The position numbers were made by a program, and so were the translations under genes. Below, in pieces: positions 19,101-27,567 of a stretch of 64,000 nucleotides of DNA. How positions within the stretch are numbered: position 1 is the stretch's first letter; each line of letters opens with the position of its first letter. The notes beneath the pieces were generated by a model that was not told the DNA's origin, did no database searches, and worked only from the letters and a program-made list of their open reading frames with translations. This stretch comes from Rhizobiaceae bacterium (GTDB lineage: Bacteria > Pseudomonadota > Alphaproteobacteria > Rhizobiales > Rhizobiaceae). Location of the stretch: assembly GCA_014238155.1 (NCBI GenBank), contig JABABQ010000056.1:32652-96651 (forward strand). The letters run 5' to 3'.

Positions 19101-20016
19101 AGAACCTGTCGTTAGTGCCAAGATAGAAGAACCTGTCGCACCTAAAAGTGTTTACGACGTATCTGCCAGTGCCGGTCCCGCCGCATTGATCGCCGCAGCA
19201 TCGTCAGGCGATCCCAAGGCACTGTTTCAGTTGGGCATGCGCTATTCTGATGGTGACAACGTTAAACGAAACATGACCGAATCGGCAAAGTGGTTCAAAC
19301 GCTCTGCTGATGCGGGATTCGCTCCGGCGCAATATTCTCTGGGAAGCCTGTATGAAAAAGGTATTGGTGTAGAACGCGATATTGCGACTGCTACCAATTG
19401 GTATGAAAAAGCAGCGTTACAGGGCAATGCCCGCGCGATGCACAATCTGGCAGTTATTTTTGCCATGGGTAACCCACCCACAGTTCAACCGAATATGGAT
19501 GCCGCCGTAGATTGGTTCAAAAAAGCTGCCCAGTTTGGCATCAAGGACAGTCAGTTCAATCTCGGCATATTGTACGGTCAGGGCATGGGTGTTCCGCAGA
19601 ATCTGATCGATTCGTATAAGTGGTTTGCTCTGGCAGCAAAAACCGGCGATTCCGATGCCAACAAGAAGCGCGATGAAGTTGCAAATGCAATGGATCCAAA
19701 CGATCTGGATTACGCGCGCAAGGAAGTGAATAACTGGGCGCCATCAAAATTGAAGGAAGCGGTGAATCGGGTGGCTGTGCCGGAAGAGTGGCGCGGACGC
19801 GCAGCCAGCGGAAGCTCCACTTCCAGACCTGCTGCCCAAAACATATCAATCAAACAGGCGCAAGACCTGTTGAATCAGCGCGGTTTTGAAGTTGGTGAGC
19901 CCGATGGCCTGGTTGGTCCAAAGACCAAGCGCGCGATTATGGAATTTCAAAAAGATGCCGGCATTCCGATTACCGGCACGGTCGACAAAAAACTGTTGCG
20001 GGCCCTTGAGCTTTAG
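16198..20016 (+). CDS. podJ: PodJ-like polar organizer: coiled coil, one membrane segment, Sel1 repeats, peptidoglycan-binding domain
   Basis: The 1272-residue protein has the layout of PodJ, the polarity factor of Caulobacter and rhizobia. Residues 1-140 are Pro/Tyr/Gln-rich. About 150-640 is a long cytoplasmic region with many heptad-like segments (SRIEDRLGELAGKLNEL and similar). A single membrane span lies near 831-853 (LVLGAAALLLAIVTF). A periplasmic linker is followed by about four Sel1 repeats (1005-1165; e.g. AQYSLGSLYEKGIGVERD) and a C-terminal PG_binding_1 domain (1216-1272). The ATG at 16198 is preferred over an in-frame TTG at 16129 because AGGTGAGA precedes it. PodJ recruits polar and division proteins; that role here is inferred from architecture. 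Paralogous Sel1/peptidoglycan-binding proteins are the main alternative. Confidence 0.75.
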   Translation: MRSAYSGTPGYYPQNASFESRDSGYEPGNDRLSNIRRSIDSIEHRLMGAAAPVAGYGQSAQFASFPAHVAPSYAQLPPPTAPYAAPHMQHPQHFPQPMGQYPVAAPYQYQPAPVHPANNMRAEIAQRQQMLNVHAANSGPPAKVLDRGPQEVSTAANFDVVGRQLEALKKELAGVKSQVAKPIAVQQTVPQPEIDRIAKAIADIQAREDAGDTTIDKLTKELSQLRSAMKGDVRSALQKGLQASGESQVDNLSKRLDALGKDVRSAIRSEMKGSSKDQTSDLVSRFEELSQSIDQISLQSANVVAPRVDNLAAQLDALRMTIDDLPQTLSISRIEDRLGELAGKLNELNEVTASDSNSNSANVTADEFVSLEKRLDEIARALVAVSNTGRTAPEMDMSAIERIEARMAELARNLDNVTEPGDDPNLDKLAVRIEGLTERLASFEKYAESGDLGGASAMFAAPDTGVIEDQLRALNSRIDEVASQPGTGSLEEQIQQLSQRVEEASNVHSTSAQMSSLEAQIGQILQQMDGIDGAGDFDFSPVEARLGQIEHQLQSNQNFSLEAAQQAAQHAVSMMGPQSEAGSVIEALAHDLKSLQLLAEGNAVQSSQSVQEVHQTLQQVVERLGIIEGALESEPVRQATMVSAETLAMPSTATLQDPISFDDGPQLQDTGPDGLVDAAIADENLGVVHQAALDVGLVDPQQNETVQTNPAGANFTAPSAPENLPLEPGSSAPSIDEIVQQASAQLNQAHSDLAVESDSSDGELNIEDDRSTGDLRPDAVAAARRALQATTAEMAAVRDESDVSSEKSKSKLGKLGLHNSFSSFDSSKLRKPLVLGAAALLLAIVTFKGIGLFTGTKNQPMAKLDVPAVEMSTKTIGKTTQEAVDVAAVPDKASTEKTVRTIGELAEAGSEATKAPTIMAGKTAQDSTVINESSALPAQPASVPVADAETAVENSVVTPATDPAVETEEPVVSAKIEEPVAPKSVYDVSASAGPAALIAAASSGDPKALFQLGMRYSDGDNVKRNMTESAKWFKRSADAGFAPAQYSLGSLYEKGIGVERDIATATNWYEKAALQGNARAMHNLAVIFAMGNPPTVQPNMDAAVDWFKKAAQFGIKDSQFNLGILYGQGMGVPQNLIDSYKWFALAAKTGDSDANKKRDEVANAMDPNDLDYARKEVNNWAPSKLKEAVNRVAVPEEWRGRAASGSSTSRPAAQNISIKQAQDLLNQRGFEVGEPDGLVGPKTKRAIMEFQKDAGIPITGTVDKKLLRALEL

Positions 20017-20245
20017 CAAGCTTGAATTTCCAGAAACAGGGTCGGGACGGTTCCGACAAATTATCTGCTGCGCACTGGTCCCACACAATCGTGGATCTGG
20101 ATTAAGAAATCCGGCATTTAGGTTGTGAAAGCATTTGACTTCAAGTCGATGAGGGCGCAATACGCGGCCACCGAAAACTCTTTGTTGTTCACGCCAGTGT
20201 TTTCCGGTTCTTTTGCATCAAGCCGACCGCTGGGATGATTACGAA
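20017..20245. other. Intergenic spacer between podJ-like and TauE genes
   Basis: There are 229 bases with no credible gene. A promoter for the TauE operon is expected here but no boxes could be assigned, and no T-tailed hairpin was found after the podJ-like gene. Confidence 0.3.
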
Positions 20246-21169
20246 GTGAATATCTACCTGCCAATTGCCGAAATGTCGGTGAATGTATTTGTGCTGTTTG
20301 GCATGGGTGCCGGGGTAGGTTTTTTGTCGGGCATGTTCGGCGTAGGCGGTGGTTTTTTGATGACCCCATTGCTGATTTTCTACAACATTCCTCCAGCGGT
20401 CGCCGTTGCAACTGAGGCCAATCAGATCGTCGCTTCTTCTTTTTCGGGCGCATTGGCGCATTTTCGAAAGGCGACGGTTGATATCAAACTGGGGGTCATG
20501 TTGCTGGCCGGCGGTATTGTCGGATCGGCGTTTGGTGTTGCTATATTCTCTTCCTTGCGACAGGCGGGACAGCTCGATCTGATTATCTCGATCCTTTACG
20601 TGGTCTTTCTGGGCACGATTGGTTCACTGATGCTGGTTGAAAGCCTGAACGCCATTCGCAAAAACCGTAACCCGGATGCCCCGCCCCCCGAAGTGCCCCC
20701 ACAGCAGTCCTGGATTGCCAGCCTGCCGTTTAAAATGAGATTTGAACGCTCACAACTTTATCTGAGTGTTATCCCGGTTTTGGTGCTCGGCATGTTGGTC
20801 GGCATTCTGGCGTCGATCATGGGTGTTGGCGGTGGATTCATCATGGTTCCGGCAATGATTTATCTGTTGCGCGTACCGACCAATGTGGTGATTGGAACCT
20901 CGCTGTTTCAAATCATGTTTGTGACCATGTTCACGACGATCGCTCAATCGGCTACCAACCAGACGGTCGATATTGTTCTGGCGCTGATCCTCATGGTGGG
21001 TGGCGTTATCGGAGCCCAGTTTGGAGCGCGGGCCGGACAAAAATTGCGCGGTGAACAATTGCGCGCGCTTCTCGCTTTGATCGTGCTGGCTGTGTGTATA
21101 CGGCTTGGCTGGGATTTGGTCAGCATGCCCGCGGAACTGTTCTCCATCGCTGCAGGAGTCGGTCACTGA
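20246..21169 (+). CDS. TauE/SafE (TSUP) family membrane exporter
   Basis: The 307-residue polytopic protein has two homologous halves, each opening with a glycine-rich repeat of the family: GMFGVGGGFLMTPLL near the N-terminus and SIMGVGGGFIMVPAMIYL in the middle. Eight or so membrane spans are visible. Members export sulfite, sulfoacetate or related small anions. The GTG at 20246 (VNIYLPIAEMSVNVF) fits relatives better than a TTG 33 bases upstream. The stop overlaps the next gene's start (TGATG), and that gene encodes TIGR02186, a usual companion of this exporter subgroup in alphaproteobacteria. The substrate is not known; sulfite is a reasonable guess. Confidence 0.9.
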   Translation: MNIYLPIAEMSVNVFVLFGMGAGVGFLSGMFGVGGGFLMTPLLIFYNIPPAVAVATEANQIVASSFSGALAHFRKATVDIKLGVMLLAGGIVGSAFGVAIFSSLRQAGQLDLIISILYVVFLGTIGSLMLVESLNAIRKNRNPDAPPPEVPPQQSWIASLPFKMRFERSQLYLSVIPVLVLGMLVGILASIMGVGGGFIMVPAMIYLLRVPTNVVIGTSLFQIMFVTMFTTIAQSATNQTVDIVLALILMVGGVIGAQFGARAGQKLRGEQLRALLALIVLAVCIRLGWDLVSMPAELFSIAAGVGH

Positions 21170-21939
21170 TGCGTGTAATTATAGCTCTATTTTCCTTGCT
21201 TGCTTTTGCGACGATCACAATCGCTGCAGAGGATGCAGACATTCAGATAGGCCTGTCGAGTGAGACGATCGAGATCACTTCGAATTTTGACGGAGCCGAT
21301 CTGGTTATTTTCGGCTCCATTGAAAACGGCGACCGACAATTACTTGAAGCAAAAGGATACGAAGTCGTCGTCGCCTTGTTTGGGCCGCGCGAAGAAGTGA
21401 CCGTACGTCGCAAGGAACGCAAGCTTGGTATTTGGATAAATGGTGATGCCATGCGGTTCAGTGATGTTCCATCATCCTATTCTGTTGCAACGACCAGCTC
21501 CCTGTCTGAAATTGCCGACTCGGAAGCGATCAAAATTTTGCAGTTAGGTCTCGATAACATCAATGTTGTGAAAGAAGAGGGCAATGGGGATGGCAAGGAA
21601 CTGGTGACTTTCAGAGAATCACTGGCCCGCTTGAAAGTGAGCCAAAGCCTGTTTCTGGAGCGAATCGGTGGCGTCGAGTTTCTGAGCCCAACTCTGTTTA
21701 AGGCGAAGCTGGCACTGCCAGCCAACGTCCCGATCGGCAAGCATACGGCTCATGCATTCCTATTTCGGGATGGCAAGTTTTTGAACGCAAAATTTGCCGA
21801 AATGCAGGTGCGCAAGATTGGCTTTGAACAATATACTTACGAACTGGCACATAAAAATGGTTTGCTATACGGAATTATAGCCGTGTTGGTGGCGATCGCT
21901 ACCGGGTGGCTGGCCAGCGTGGTCTTTGGTAAAGACTAA
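21169..21939 (+). CDS. TIGR02186 family protein, periplasmic with C-terminal membrane anchor
   Basis: The 256-residue protein has a signal peptide (MRVIIALFSLLAFATITIAAE), a periplasmic domain of mostly beta character, and a C-terminal membrane span (LLYGIIAVLVAIATGWLASVVF) with a short cytoplasmic end. The features QIGLSSETIEITSNFDGADLVIFGSI and GIWINGDAMRFSDVPSSY match the alphaproteobacterial family TIGR02186. Its ATG overlaps the TauE stop by one base, so the pair is translationally coupled and probably forms one export or sensing unit. The biochemical role is not established. Confidence 0.88.
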   Translation: MRVIIALFSLLAFATITIAAEDADIQIGLSSETIEITSNFDGADLVIFGSIENGDRQLLEAKGYEVVVALFGPREEVTVRRKERKLGIWINGDAMRFSDVPSSYSVATTSSLSEIADSEAIKILQLGLDNINVVKEEGNGDGKELVTFRESLARLKVSQSLFLERIGGVEFLSPTLFKAKLALPANVPIGKHTAHAFLFRDGKFLNAKFAEMQVRKIGFEQYTYELAHKNGLLYGIIAVLVAIATGWLASVVFGKD

Positions 21940-21980
21940 GGGACTAGTCCAATGATGACCGCCGTGGAGGAGATCGAACC

Positions 21981-22481
21981 ATGAAGGCAATCTCCCGATA
22001 CAAAGATCGGTCGGTAAATAAGACGGCACCATCCGACCTTGCCCTGACCCGTCGCAATGCGTGGATATTGTCGATTGCCGGATATATACCGTTTGTGGTT
22101 TTGAGCGGATCGCTCTGGGTTTTGTTGCCGCAGAGCGAATTTTCTTTATTGGCTGAGACGTCGCTGCAGACCTATGGGGCAATTATTCTGTCTTTCCTTG
22201 GGGGCATCCGCTGGGGATTGGCCTTGCATACGGCAAGCGAAATGTCCGCTCGGCGAGACATGATCCTGGCCGTTGCGCCATCACTGGTCGGATGGCTCAG
22301 TCTCTACCTGGATGCACCCAATGTATTTGCAGTCCAGGCCCTTGCTTTTGCCGCTGTTGGCGCCTGGGACGCGTTTTCTGGAGAAAAGGGCGCTTTCGGG
22401 CTTTGGTTTGTGCGATTGCGTACGGTCCTTACATTTCTCGTGACCGGCGCTTTGATTGCTGCCTTTTTTGCAACTGTATAA
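21981..22481 (+). CDS. DUF3429 family integral membrane protein
   Basis: The 166-residue protein has five predicted membrane spans and the family's conserved central segment YGAIILSFLGGIRWGLAL. A strong ribosome-binding site (GGAGGAG) precedes the ATG at 21981. No function is known for DUF3429. It lies 41 bases after the TIGR02186 gene and may be transcribed with it. Confidence 0.85.
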   Translation: MKAISRYKDRSVNKTAPSDLALTRRNAWILSIAGYIPFVVLSGSLWVLLPQSEFSLLAETSLQTYGAIILSFLGGIRWGLALHTASEMSARRDMILAVAPSLVGWLSLYLDAPNVFAVQALAFAAVGAWDAFSGEKGAFGLWFVRLRTVLTFLVTGALIAAFFATV

Positions 22482-22551
22482 GTGCTTGATGTAATCTGAC
22501 GGGTGCCCTATTTGCTGGTGACCTTTGTTTATGTGCCGGTGAGGCCTTGTG

Positions 22552-22827
22552 ATGAATAAGATGCTGGTTCGATTTCTGGGCGATACGCCAACGAGAGTTG
22601 CGGTAAAGCTCATTGTGTTGTCGGTCATTGTCGGCATCGTCATGAGCGCTGTCGGCTGGACGCCTCGCACCATATACGAGGGCATAATTCGGTTCTTCCG
22701 TGGATTGTGGGATCTTGGCTTCGATGCAATTTACAACTCACTCGAATATCTCCTGCTTGGCGCTGCAATTGTCATCCCGGTATTTTTGTTGATCAGATTG
22801 TTAAACTTCCGCTCACCGCGCGGCTAG
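22552..22827 (+). CDS. Small membrane protein, DUF6460-like
   Basis: The 91-residue protein has two membrane spans (LIVLSVIVGIVMSAVGW and YLLLGAAIVIPVFLLIRLL) and resembles small rhizobial proteins of the DUF6460 group, with the RFLGDTPTRVAVKL N-terminus and GFDAIYNSLEYLLLGAAIVIP C-terminus. ATG at 22552 is chosen over the GTG immediately before it because GAGG lies eight bases upstream. Function unknown. Its stop codon lies inside a short dispersed repeat described separately. Confidence 0.75.
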   Translation: MNKMLVRFLGDTPTRVAVKLIVLSVIVGIVMSAVGWTPRTIYEGIIRFFRGLWDLGFDAIYNSLEYLLLGAAIVIPVFLLIRLLNFRSPRG

Positions 22828-22852
22828 AGCCGTTCACGTTTAAATGGAACTA
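22825..22852 (+). repeat. Short dispersed repeat, copy 1
   Basis: TAGAGCCGTTCACGTTTAAA followed by TGGAACTA begins with the stop codon of the preceding gene. 24 of the first 26 bases match copy 2 at 35127-35154 in opposite orientation, and a more diverged copy lies at 58317-58343. Confidence 0.65.
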
Positions 22853-22862
22853 GGCAAATTCG

Positions 22863-24194
22863 ATGAGGGAAAATTTACGAGCCTTTGAGGTTACTCACCG
22901 TTCGGTTATTGCCATCGCCTGGCCGACAACTTTGGCATATCTGTCGACACCGCTGCTGGGTCTGATCGACACCGGGGTGGTGGGTCGGTTGGGGGATCCA
23001 GCCTTGCTCGGTGGATTGGCCGTTGGTGCCATAATGTTCGACATCATATTCACCACCTTCAATTTTCTGCGCTCCAGTACCACCGGGCTGGTTGCCCAGT
23101 CGCTGGGGGCAGGGCGCAATGAGGAGCAACGGGTCGTCTTAATCCGTTCACTGATGTTATCGGTCGCCATGGGGTTGGTGGTCCTGTTGCTGTCACCGTT
23201 TATTTCGACAATGGGGTTGTGGGCCATGGATGTGTCGGAGGCTGTGGAAAATGCCACGCTCTCCTATTTCACCATCCGCGTCCTGGCAGCACCGCTCACC
23301 TTGATCAACTATTCAGTACTAGGGTGGATGTTGGGCCTGGGACAAGCGCGCCTGGGTCTGGCGCTGCAATTCGTCCTCAACGGCAGCAATATAGTGCTTT
23401 CAATCTGGCTCGGCCTGGTTTGGGAATGGGGCATTGAAGGCGTCGCGTGGGCAACTGTCATCGCAGAGGCGCTGGCGGCTTGCGTAGGCCTGACAATCGC
23501 ATGGTATCGATTATCCGGCCTTGGCAGAATAAGCTGGCCGACTGTCTTCGGCAAAACGGCCTTGTTGCGGTTGTTTGGGGTAAATCGGGACATCATGATC
23601 CGGTCATTCTGCCTGCTATTCGCCTTTGCATTTTTCACAGCTCAAGGCGCCAATTACGGTGAAGTAACCCTTGCTGCGAATGCGGTGTTGATGAACTTCT
23701 TTTTGATTTCCGGATACTTTCTCGATGGTTTTGCAACCGCAGCAGAGCAGCTGGCAGGCAAGGCGGTGGGTGCCAGATACCGCCCGGCGTTTAACTCGGC
23801 AGTGCGCCTGACGCTGATATGGGGATATTTGTTGTCGATGATGGCCAGCTTGGTATTCTGGATTGCCGGGCCTTGGTTGATTGACCTGCTGACCACCAAT
23901 GAAGCGATTCGACAAGTGGCACGCGACTATCTGATTTGGGCGGCGCTGACAGCGCTTGTTGGCGTGATGGCGTTTCAAATGGACGGCGTTTATATTGGCG
24001 CAACCTGGTCTGCCGACATGCGCAATATGATGTTGTTATCGTTGCTGGCATTTCTGCTGACCTGGTGGATTGCCACTCCTATCCTTCAAAATCACGGTCT
24101 TTGGCTGGCGCTTGAAGTGTTTTTGGGCATTCGCGGGATCAGTCTGTATATGCGACTGCCGCGAAAAGCAGATGAAACTTTCAGCTTGGTTTGA
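22863..24194 (+). CDS. MATE family multidrug/toxin efflux protein (DinF-like)
   Basis: The 443-residue inner-membrane protein has about 12 spans in two halves of the MATE fold. The N-terminal SVIAIAWPTTLAYLSTPLLGLIDTGVVGRLGDPALLGG is the family's first helix region, and FNFLRSSTTGLVAQSLGAG and GYFLDGFATAAEQLAGKAVGAR are the typical conserved loops of the DinF branch. It exchanges Na+ or H+ for organic cations or other toxic compounds; the substrate is not predictable. The 3' end overlaps the end of the convergent pyrD by 14 bases. Confidence 0.92.
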   Translation: MRENLRAFEVTHRSVIAIAWPTTLAYLSTPLLGLIDTGVVGRLGDPALLGGLAVGAIMFDIIFTTFNFLRSSTTGLVAQSLGAGRNEEQRVVLIRSLMLSVAMGLVVLLLSPFISTMGLWAMDVSEAVENATLSYFTIRVLAAPLTLINYSVLGWMLGLGQARLGLALQFVLNGSNIVLSIWLGLVWEWGIEGVAWATVIAEALAACVGLTIAWYRLSGLGRISWPTVFGKTALLRLFGVNRDIMIRSFCLLFAFAFFTAQGANYGEVTLAANAVLMNFFLISGYFLDGFATAAEQLAGKAVGARYRPAFNSAVRLTLIWGYLLSMMASLVFWIAGPWLIDLLTTNEAIRQVARDYLIWAALTALVGVMAFQMDGVYIGATWSADMRNMMLLSLLAFLLTWWIATPILQNHGLWLALEVFLGIRGISLYMRLPRKADETFSLV

Positions 24195-25272
24195 TCTTTG
24201 CCCAATCCTGAGCTGAACGGCCAACGACCTGAGAAATACTGGTCAATTTTTCAGCGTCACAACGTTTGCGCAATCCATTGAGGATCGCGCCAGGAAGTTC
24301 AGGGCCCTGATAGATCAGACCGGAATAGAGTTGGATGAGGCTGGCGCCGGCTTCGATCTTGGCGAATGCTGTGTCTGCGTTATGGATCCCACCAACACCG
24401 ATCAAAGGAAAGTCTGAAGGTAAACGAAGACGCATTTTCGCAAGCACTACCGTGGAACGCTCAAATAGAGGCTTTCCAGATAGTCCACCAACTTCGTCGC
24501 GGTTGACCGATGTCAGTCCATCGCGCGCCAGTGTCGTATTGGATACAATCAATGCCTCGGCGTCAGATTTTGTGAGTGCTTCGGCAATATCATCAAGCTC
24601 GGGATCTTCCAGATCTGGAGCGATCTTCAAAAACAGCGGAATGGACCGCCCCTGCTTTGCCGCTTCGATCTTGCGGGCCTCTCCAACCTGCTGCAACAAA
24701 TCTGACAACTGGTCAGCCTTCTGGAGCGCTCGCAGTCCGGGGGTGTTGGGTGATGAAATATTGACCGTGAAATAGGTCGCCAGATCTGCAAATTTGTGAA
24801 TCCCCGATACATAATCGGCGGCAAAATCTGTACTGGTTTTATTCGCGCCAAGATTGATGCCGACAATGCCTGATTTATCGGTGCGTGACAGCAAATTCGC
24901 CCGCGCCTGCTCGTGACCTTTGCTGTTGAAGCCAAGCCGGTTGATCACGCCCTGATCGGACTGCAGACGAAATATCCGCGGCTTTGGATTGCCCGGTTGG
25001 GGGCGCGGTGTGACCGTGCCAATTTCGGCATGACCGAAACCCATTTTCAACAGAGCGTTGGGAACTTCCCCGTTTTTGTCGTAGCCAGCTGCCATGCCCA
25101 GGGGGTTCGGGAACTCAAGTCCGGCAATCGATACGGCCAGACGTGGATCGGGATTGGCAGCAATACGGGGATGTAGACCCAGTTGCAATGCCATAATTGA
25201 CAAGCCGTGAGCGGTTTCCGCATCAAGGGAAAACAAGGCAGGTTTGCCAAAAAATGTGTACAATCTGCTCAC
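24181..25272 (-). CDS. pyrD: Dihydroorotate dehydrogenase (quinone), class 2
   Basis: This membrane-associated FMN enzyme performs the fourth step of pyrimidine synthesis with quinone as acceptor. The 363 residues include the N-terminal membrane-association helix (ETAHGLSIMALQLGL), GNPKPRIFRLQSDQGVINRLGFNSKGH, the catalytic-serine motif NISSPNTPGLR and the FMN phosphate site VGGIHNADTAFAKIEAGAS. It starts with GTG at 25270-25272, overlapping the DUF952 stop by four bases (GTGA). Pairing of pyrD with DUF952 is common in Rhizobiales. Confidence 0.97.
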   Translation of the reverse strand: MSRLYTFFGKPALFSLDAETAHGLSIMALQLGLHPRIAANPDPRLAVSIAGLEFPNPLGMAAGYDKNGEVPNALLKMGFGHAEIGTVTPRPQPGNPKPRIFRLQSDQGVINRLGFNSKGHEQARANLLSRTDKSGIVGINLGANKTSTDFAADYVSGIHKFADLATYFTVNISSPNTPGLRALQKADQLSDLLQQVGEARKIEAAKQGRSIPLFLKIAPDLEDPELDDIAEALTKSDAEALIVSNTTLARDGLTSVNRDEVGGLSGKPLFERSTVVLAKMRLRLPSDFPLIGVGGIHNADTAFAKIEAGASLIQLYSGLIYQGPELPGAILNGLRKRCDAEKLTSISQVVGRSAQDWAKIKPS

Positions 25273-25622
25273 GCGGGATCCAGCGGAATCAGGTGCAAAC
25301 CGTGGTCAGAAAGCGGCATGGGTCTGGTCCAAACCACGCTGTTTATGGGCAAGCTGGAATAGAGATGCGGAAACAGGTCTCCACCCCGAGACACTTCCCA
25401 CTTCAAATCATTTCCCAATATCCCGATATTTACTGCGACCAGCAACAGGTCGGCCTGATTGGCAAAATGTTTTGCTGCGGTATCGGCAACCTGCTCGGCA
25501 GAGGAAAAATGGATAAATCCGTCTTGAAGATCGATTGGTGCACCTTCATAAATGCCGTTGGCCAGGGCCTTATCCCAGTCAGCTATTGGGGTGATTTTAT
25601 AGATCAGCTGAACGGTACCCAT
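25269..25622 (-). CDS. DUF952 family protein
   Basis: The 117-residue cytoplasmic protein shows the DUF952 pattern: IYKITPIADWDKALANGIYEGAPIDLQDGFIHFSSAEQVADTAAKHF, then LKWEVSRGGDLFPHLY and the C-terminal LIPLD. The family has an ADP-ribosyltransferase-like fold of unknown function. It is translationally coupled to pyrD. Pieces longer than this do not help assign a substrate, and no role in pyrimidine synthesis is established. Confidence 0.88.
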   Translation of the reverse strand: MGTVQLIYKITPIADWDKALANGIYEGAPIDLQDGFIHFSSAEQVADTAAKHFANQADLLLVAVNIGILGNDLKWEVSRGGDLFPHLYSSLPINSVVWTRPMPLSDHGLHLIPLDPA

Positions 25623-25731
25623 CGTTGATAATCTCCAGCATCAATAAGAGTGGTCGTGAACTTCTTTCCGCGCCGTGTTGCCACAATCACGGGTGGTTGA
25701 ACAGTTGTCGCAATGGTTATTGACGACTTTG

Positions 25732-26553
25732 TCAGCCTGTTGTGGGTTGCCGCATTATGTCGGGCAATTCAACGGCCTTTCGGGTCTTCAGATCCATCAA
25801 TAAGGCGGTGACAGCACCGCTATAAAGCGGTCGCCCGGTCGCCATATCACTAACCTGGTGTCTGAACGTCAAGGTTTTCGCCCGAATTTCTTCCACCCAG
25901 GTTACAACTTCCAGCATGACACCCACTCTGGCTTCATCATGACGACTGGCCTTCATTTCAACCGCAACAGTGCCTAGATTGGACTGACGCAACCATTGTC
26001 GACTAACCCCCAGATGTTGCCACAGGTGAGACGCTGCATCGCTGAACCGGGCAACGTGATACTGGTCCAGCAATACTCCTTGAGCGTCACATTCCATCGG
26101 GGCCACAACGCACCGAAGAGAAACCAGCCCCGATCCATTTCTGATTGTCGCTTGAGTATCGAAGGGAAGAAGTGGCGCGTGTGGCAGACTGCGTGCTTCA
26201 CTGTCTGCGGGAATTTGGTTCAGGGCGGGGGCCGCGCCGGCCAGGGCTGCCGGATAAAGGTCAATCGCGGTTGCAGACAAGTCGCCTGTGTCGCCGTTGA
26301 TGAGGTGGTGCACCACTTTATTTTCCTGAAAAGTGCGGGCTGAACGAACAATCGTATTGGAGCCCATCATTAATTCGCTGTGATAACGCACGTGGCGATC
26401 AACCCAGCTTTGCAGATGGGACGTGTTTAAATGAAAGAATATTTGTGCGGCATCGCCAAATCGTTTCCAGTAAAACTGGATGTTCATGTGGGCGTTCTCG
26501 TCGCATTCCCAGGAATTGACGAATGACCGCTGAGTTTCCAGTGCCTCTTTCAC
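25732..26553 (-). CDS. Double-hotdog acyl-CoA thioesterase-like protein
   Basis: The 273-residue protein contains two hotdog-type halves. The first has CDENAHMNIQFYWKRFGDAAQIFF (4-hydroxybenzoyl-CoA/acyl-CoA thioesterase pattern: D-x-NAHMN), the second MECDAQGVLLDQYHVARFSDAASHLW, a degenerate copy (D-AQG). It starts with GTG, overlapping the esterase stop by four bases. A thioesterase next to a carboxylesterase suggests handling of ester or thioester intermediates, but substrate and pathway are not identifiable. Confidence 0.8.
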   Translation of the reverse strand: MKEALETQRSFVNSWECDENAHMNIQFYWKRFGDAAQIFFHLNTSHLQSWVDRHVRYHSELMMGSNTIVRSARTFQENKVVHHLINGDTGDLSATAIDLYPAALAGAAPALNQIPADSEARSLPHAPLLPFDTQATIRNGSGLVSLRCVVAPMECDAQGVLLDQYHVARFSDAASHLWQHLGVSRQWLRQSNLGTVAVEMKASRHDEARVGVMLEVVTWVEEIRAKTLTFRHQVSDMATGRPLYSGAVTALLMDLKTRKAVELPDIMRQPTTG

Positions 26554-27521
26554 GTCTCGGCCTTTCTCATCTGAATGAGGAATTCATCAATTCGGGCATT
26601 GCTGTCCCTGGCAATCCTGAGTTGGGGGAACCCTTGAAAAACATGGCATCCTCCCGGAACGACATCGAGCTGCGCATTGGCATTGCGGGCGTGCCAAAGG
26701 GTCGCCATTTGCAACGTGTCATCCAGCAACAGGTCTTTGGTCCCAACCGAAAACAATGCCGGTGGAAGTCCGCTGAGTTCCGCAAATAGTGGCGAAATGT
26801 CAGGATCGCGATAATCTCGGGCATCTTGAATGTAATTGGAGGCAAACATCTGCATGTCGCGGGTGGCCAATATCAACTTTTCTGTTCCCCAGTTTCGGGC
26901 GCTGGGTGATTGGCCCAGATCATACACCCCGGCGGTCAAAACAGCTGCGTGAAAGGGGCAGGAACCAATCCGGTTTTGCAGGCGTATGAGGGTCAGTGCT
27001 GACAGATGGGCACCTGCACTTTCGCCTCCAATGGCCAAAAAATTCGAGTTCAGCTCATGGTCGCCATCGAGCAGCCAAAGAGCTGCCTGTTCACAATCGT
27101 CAGGTCCGGCCGGATAGGGGTGTTCAGGAGCCAGACGATATTCAACCGAAACACAGTCAAGCTGGCAATTATTGGCAATTTGCTGCAATCGCCCATCGTG
27201 TGCTGCAGCGCTGCCCAACACCCAGCCACCGCCGTGGATGTGCAGATAAGTCCCCAACGGCTCGGCAGCGCGGGGCTTAAACTGACGCAATTTCAATCCA
27301 CCGTGAGCTGTGGCGATTTCCAGATTTCTGGCCGTCTTCTCAACAGCTTCCAGCGGAAACGGTCCTTGTCCCTTCAACCGATTTTGTCGAACCGTGGCGA
27401 TGGGTATCGACCACATGTCCGGTGCATCTTGTAGCGTGGCCAGCACTTCCCGATTAAACCGCCGGGTTTCGTCAGAAATACTGGCGTCGAGGAATAGTTC
27501 AGGATCGATTGTCAGTGTCAT
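26550..27521 (-). CDS. Alpha/beta hydrolase, hormone-sensitive lipase family carboxylesterase
   Basis: The 323-residue cytoplasmic esterase has the complete HSL-family apparatus: oxyanion HGGGW at 96-100, nucleophile Ser168 in GGESAG, acid Asp263 (GTKDLLLDD) and His293 (GGCHVF). Short-chain acyl esters are the usual substrates. It is followed with a four-base overlap by the double-hotdog protein, so the two form an operon. Its natural substrate is unknown. Confidence 0.9.
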   Translation of the reverse strand: MTLTIDPELFLDASISDETRRFNREVLATLQDAPDMWSIPIATVRQNRLKGQGPFPLEAVEKTARNLEIATAHGGLKLRQFKPRAAEPLGTYLHIHGGGWVLGSAAAHDGRLQQIANNCQLDCVSVEYRLAPEHPYPAGPDDCEQAALWLLDGDHELNSNFLAIGGESAGAHLSALTLIRLQNRIGSCPFHAAVLTAGVYDLGQSPSARNWGTEKLILATRDMQMFASNYIQDARDYRDPDISPLFAELSGLPPALFSVGTKDLLLDDTLQMATLWHARNANAQLDVVPGGCHVFQGFPQLRIARDSNARIDEFLIQMRKAET

Positions 27522-27567
27522 TGCCGGCGCCTGTTTATGTGCTTGATTACGCGTGTCATGGTATTGA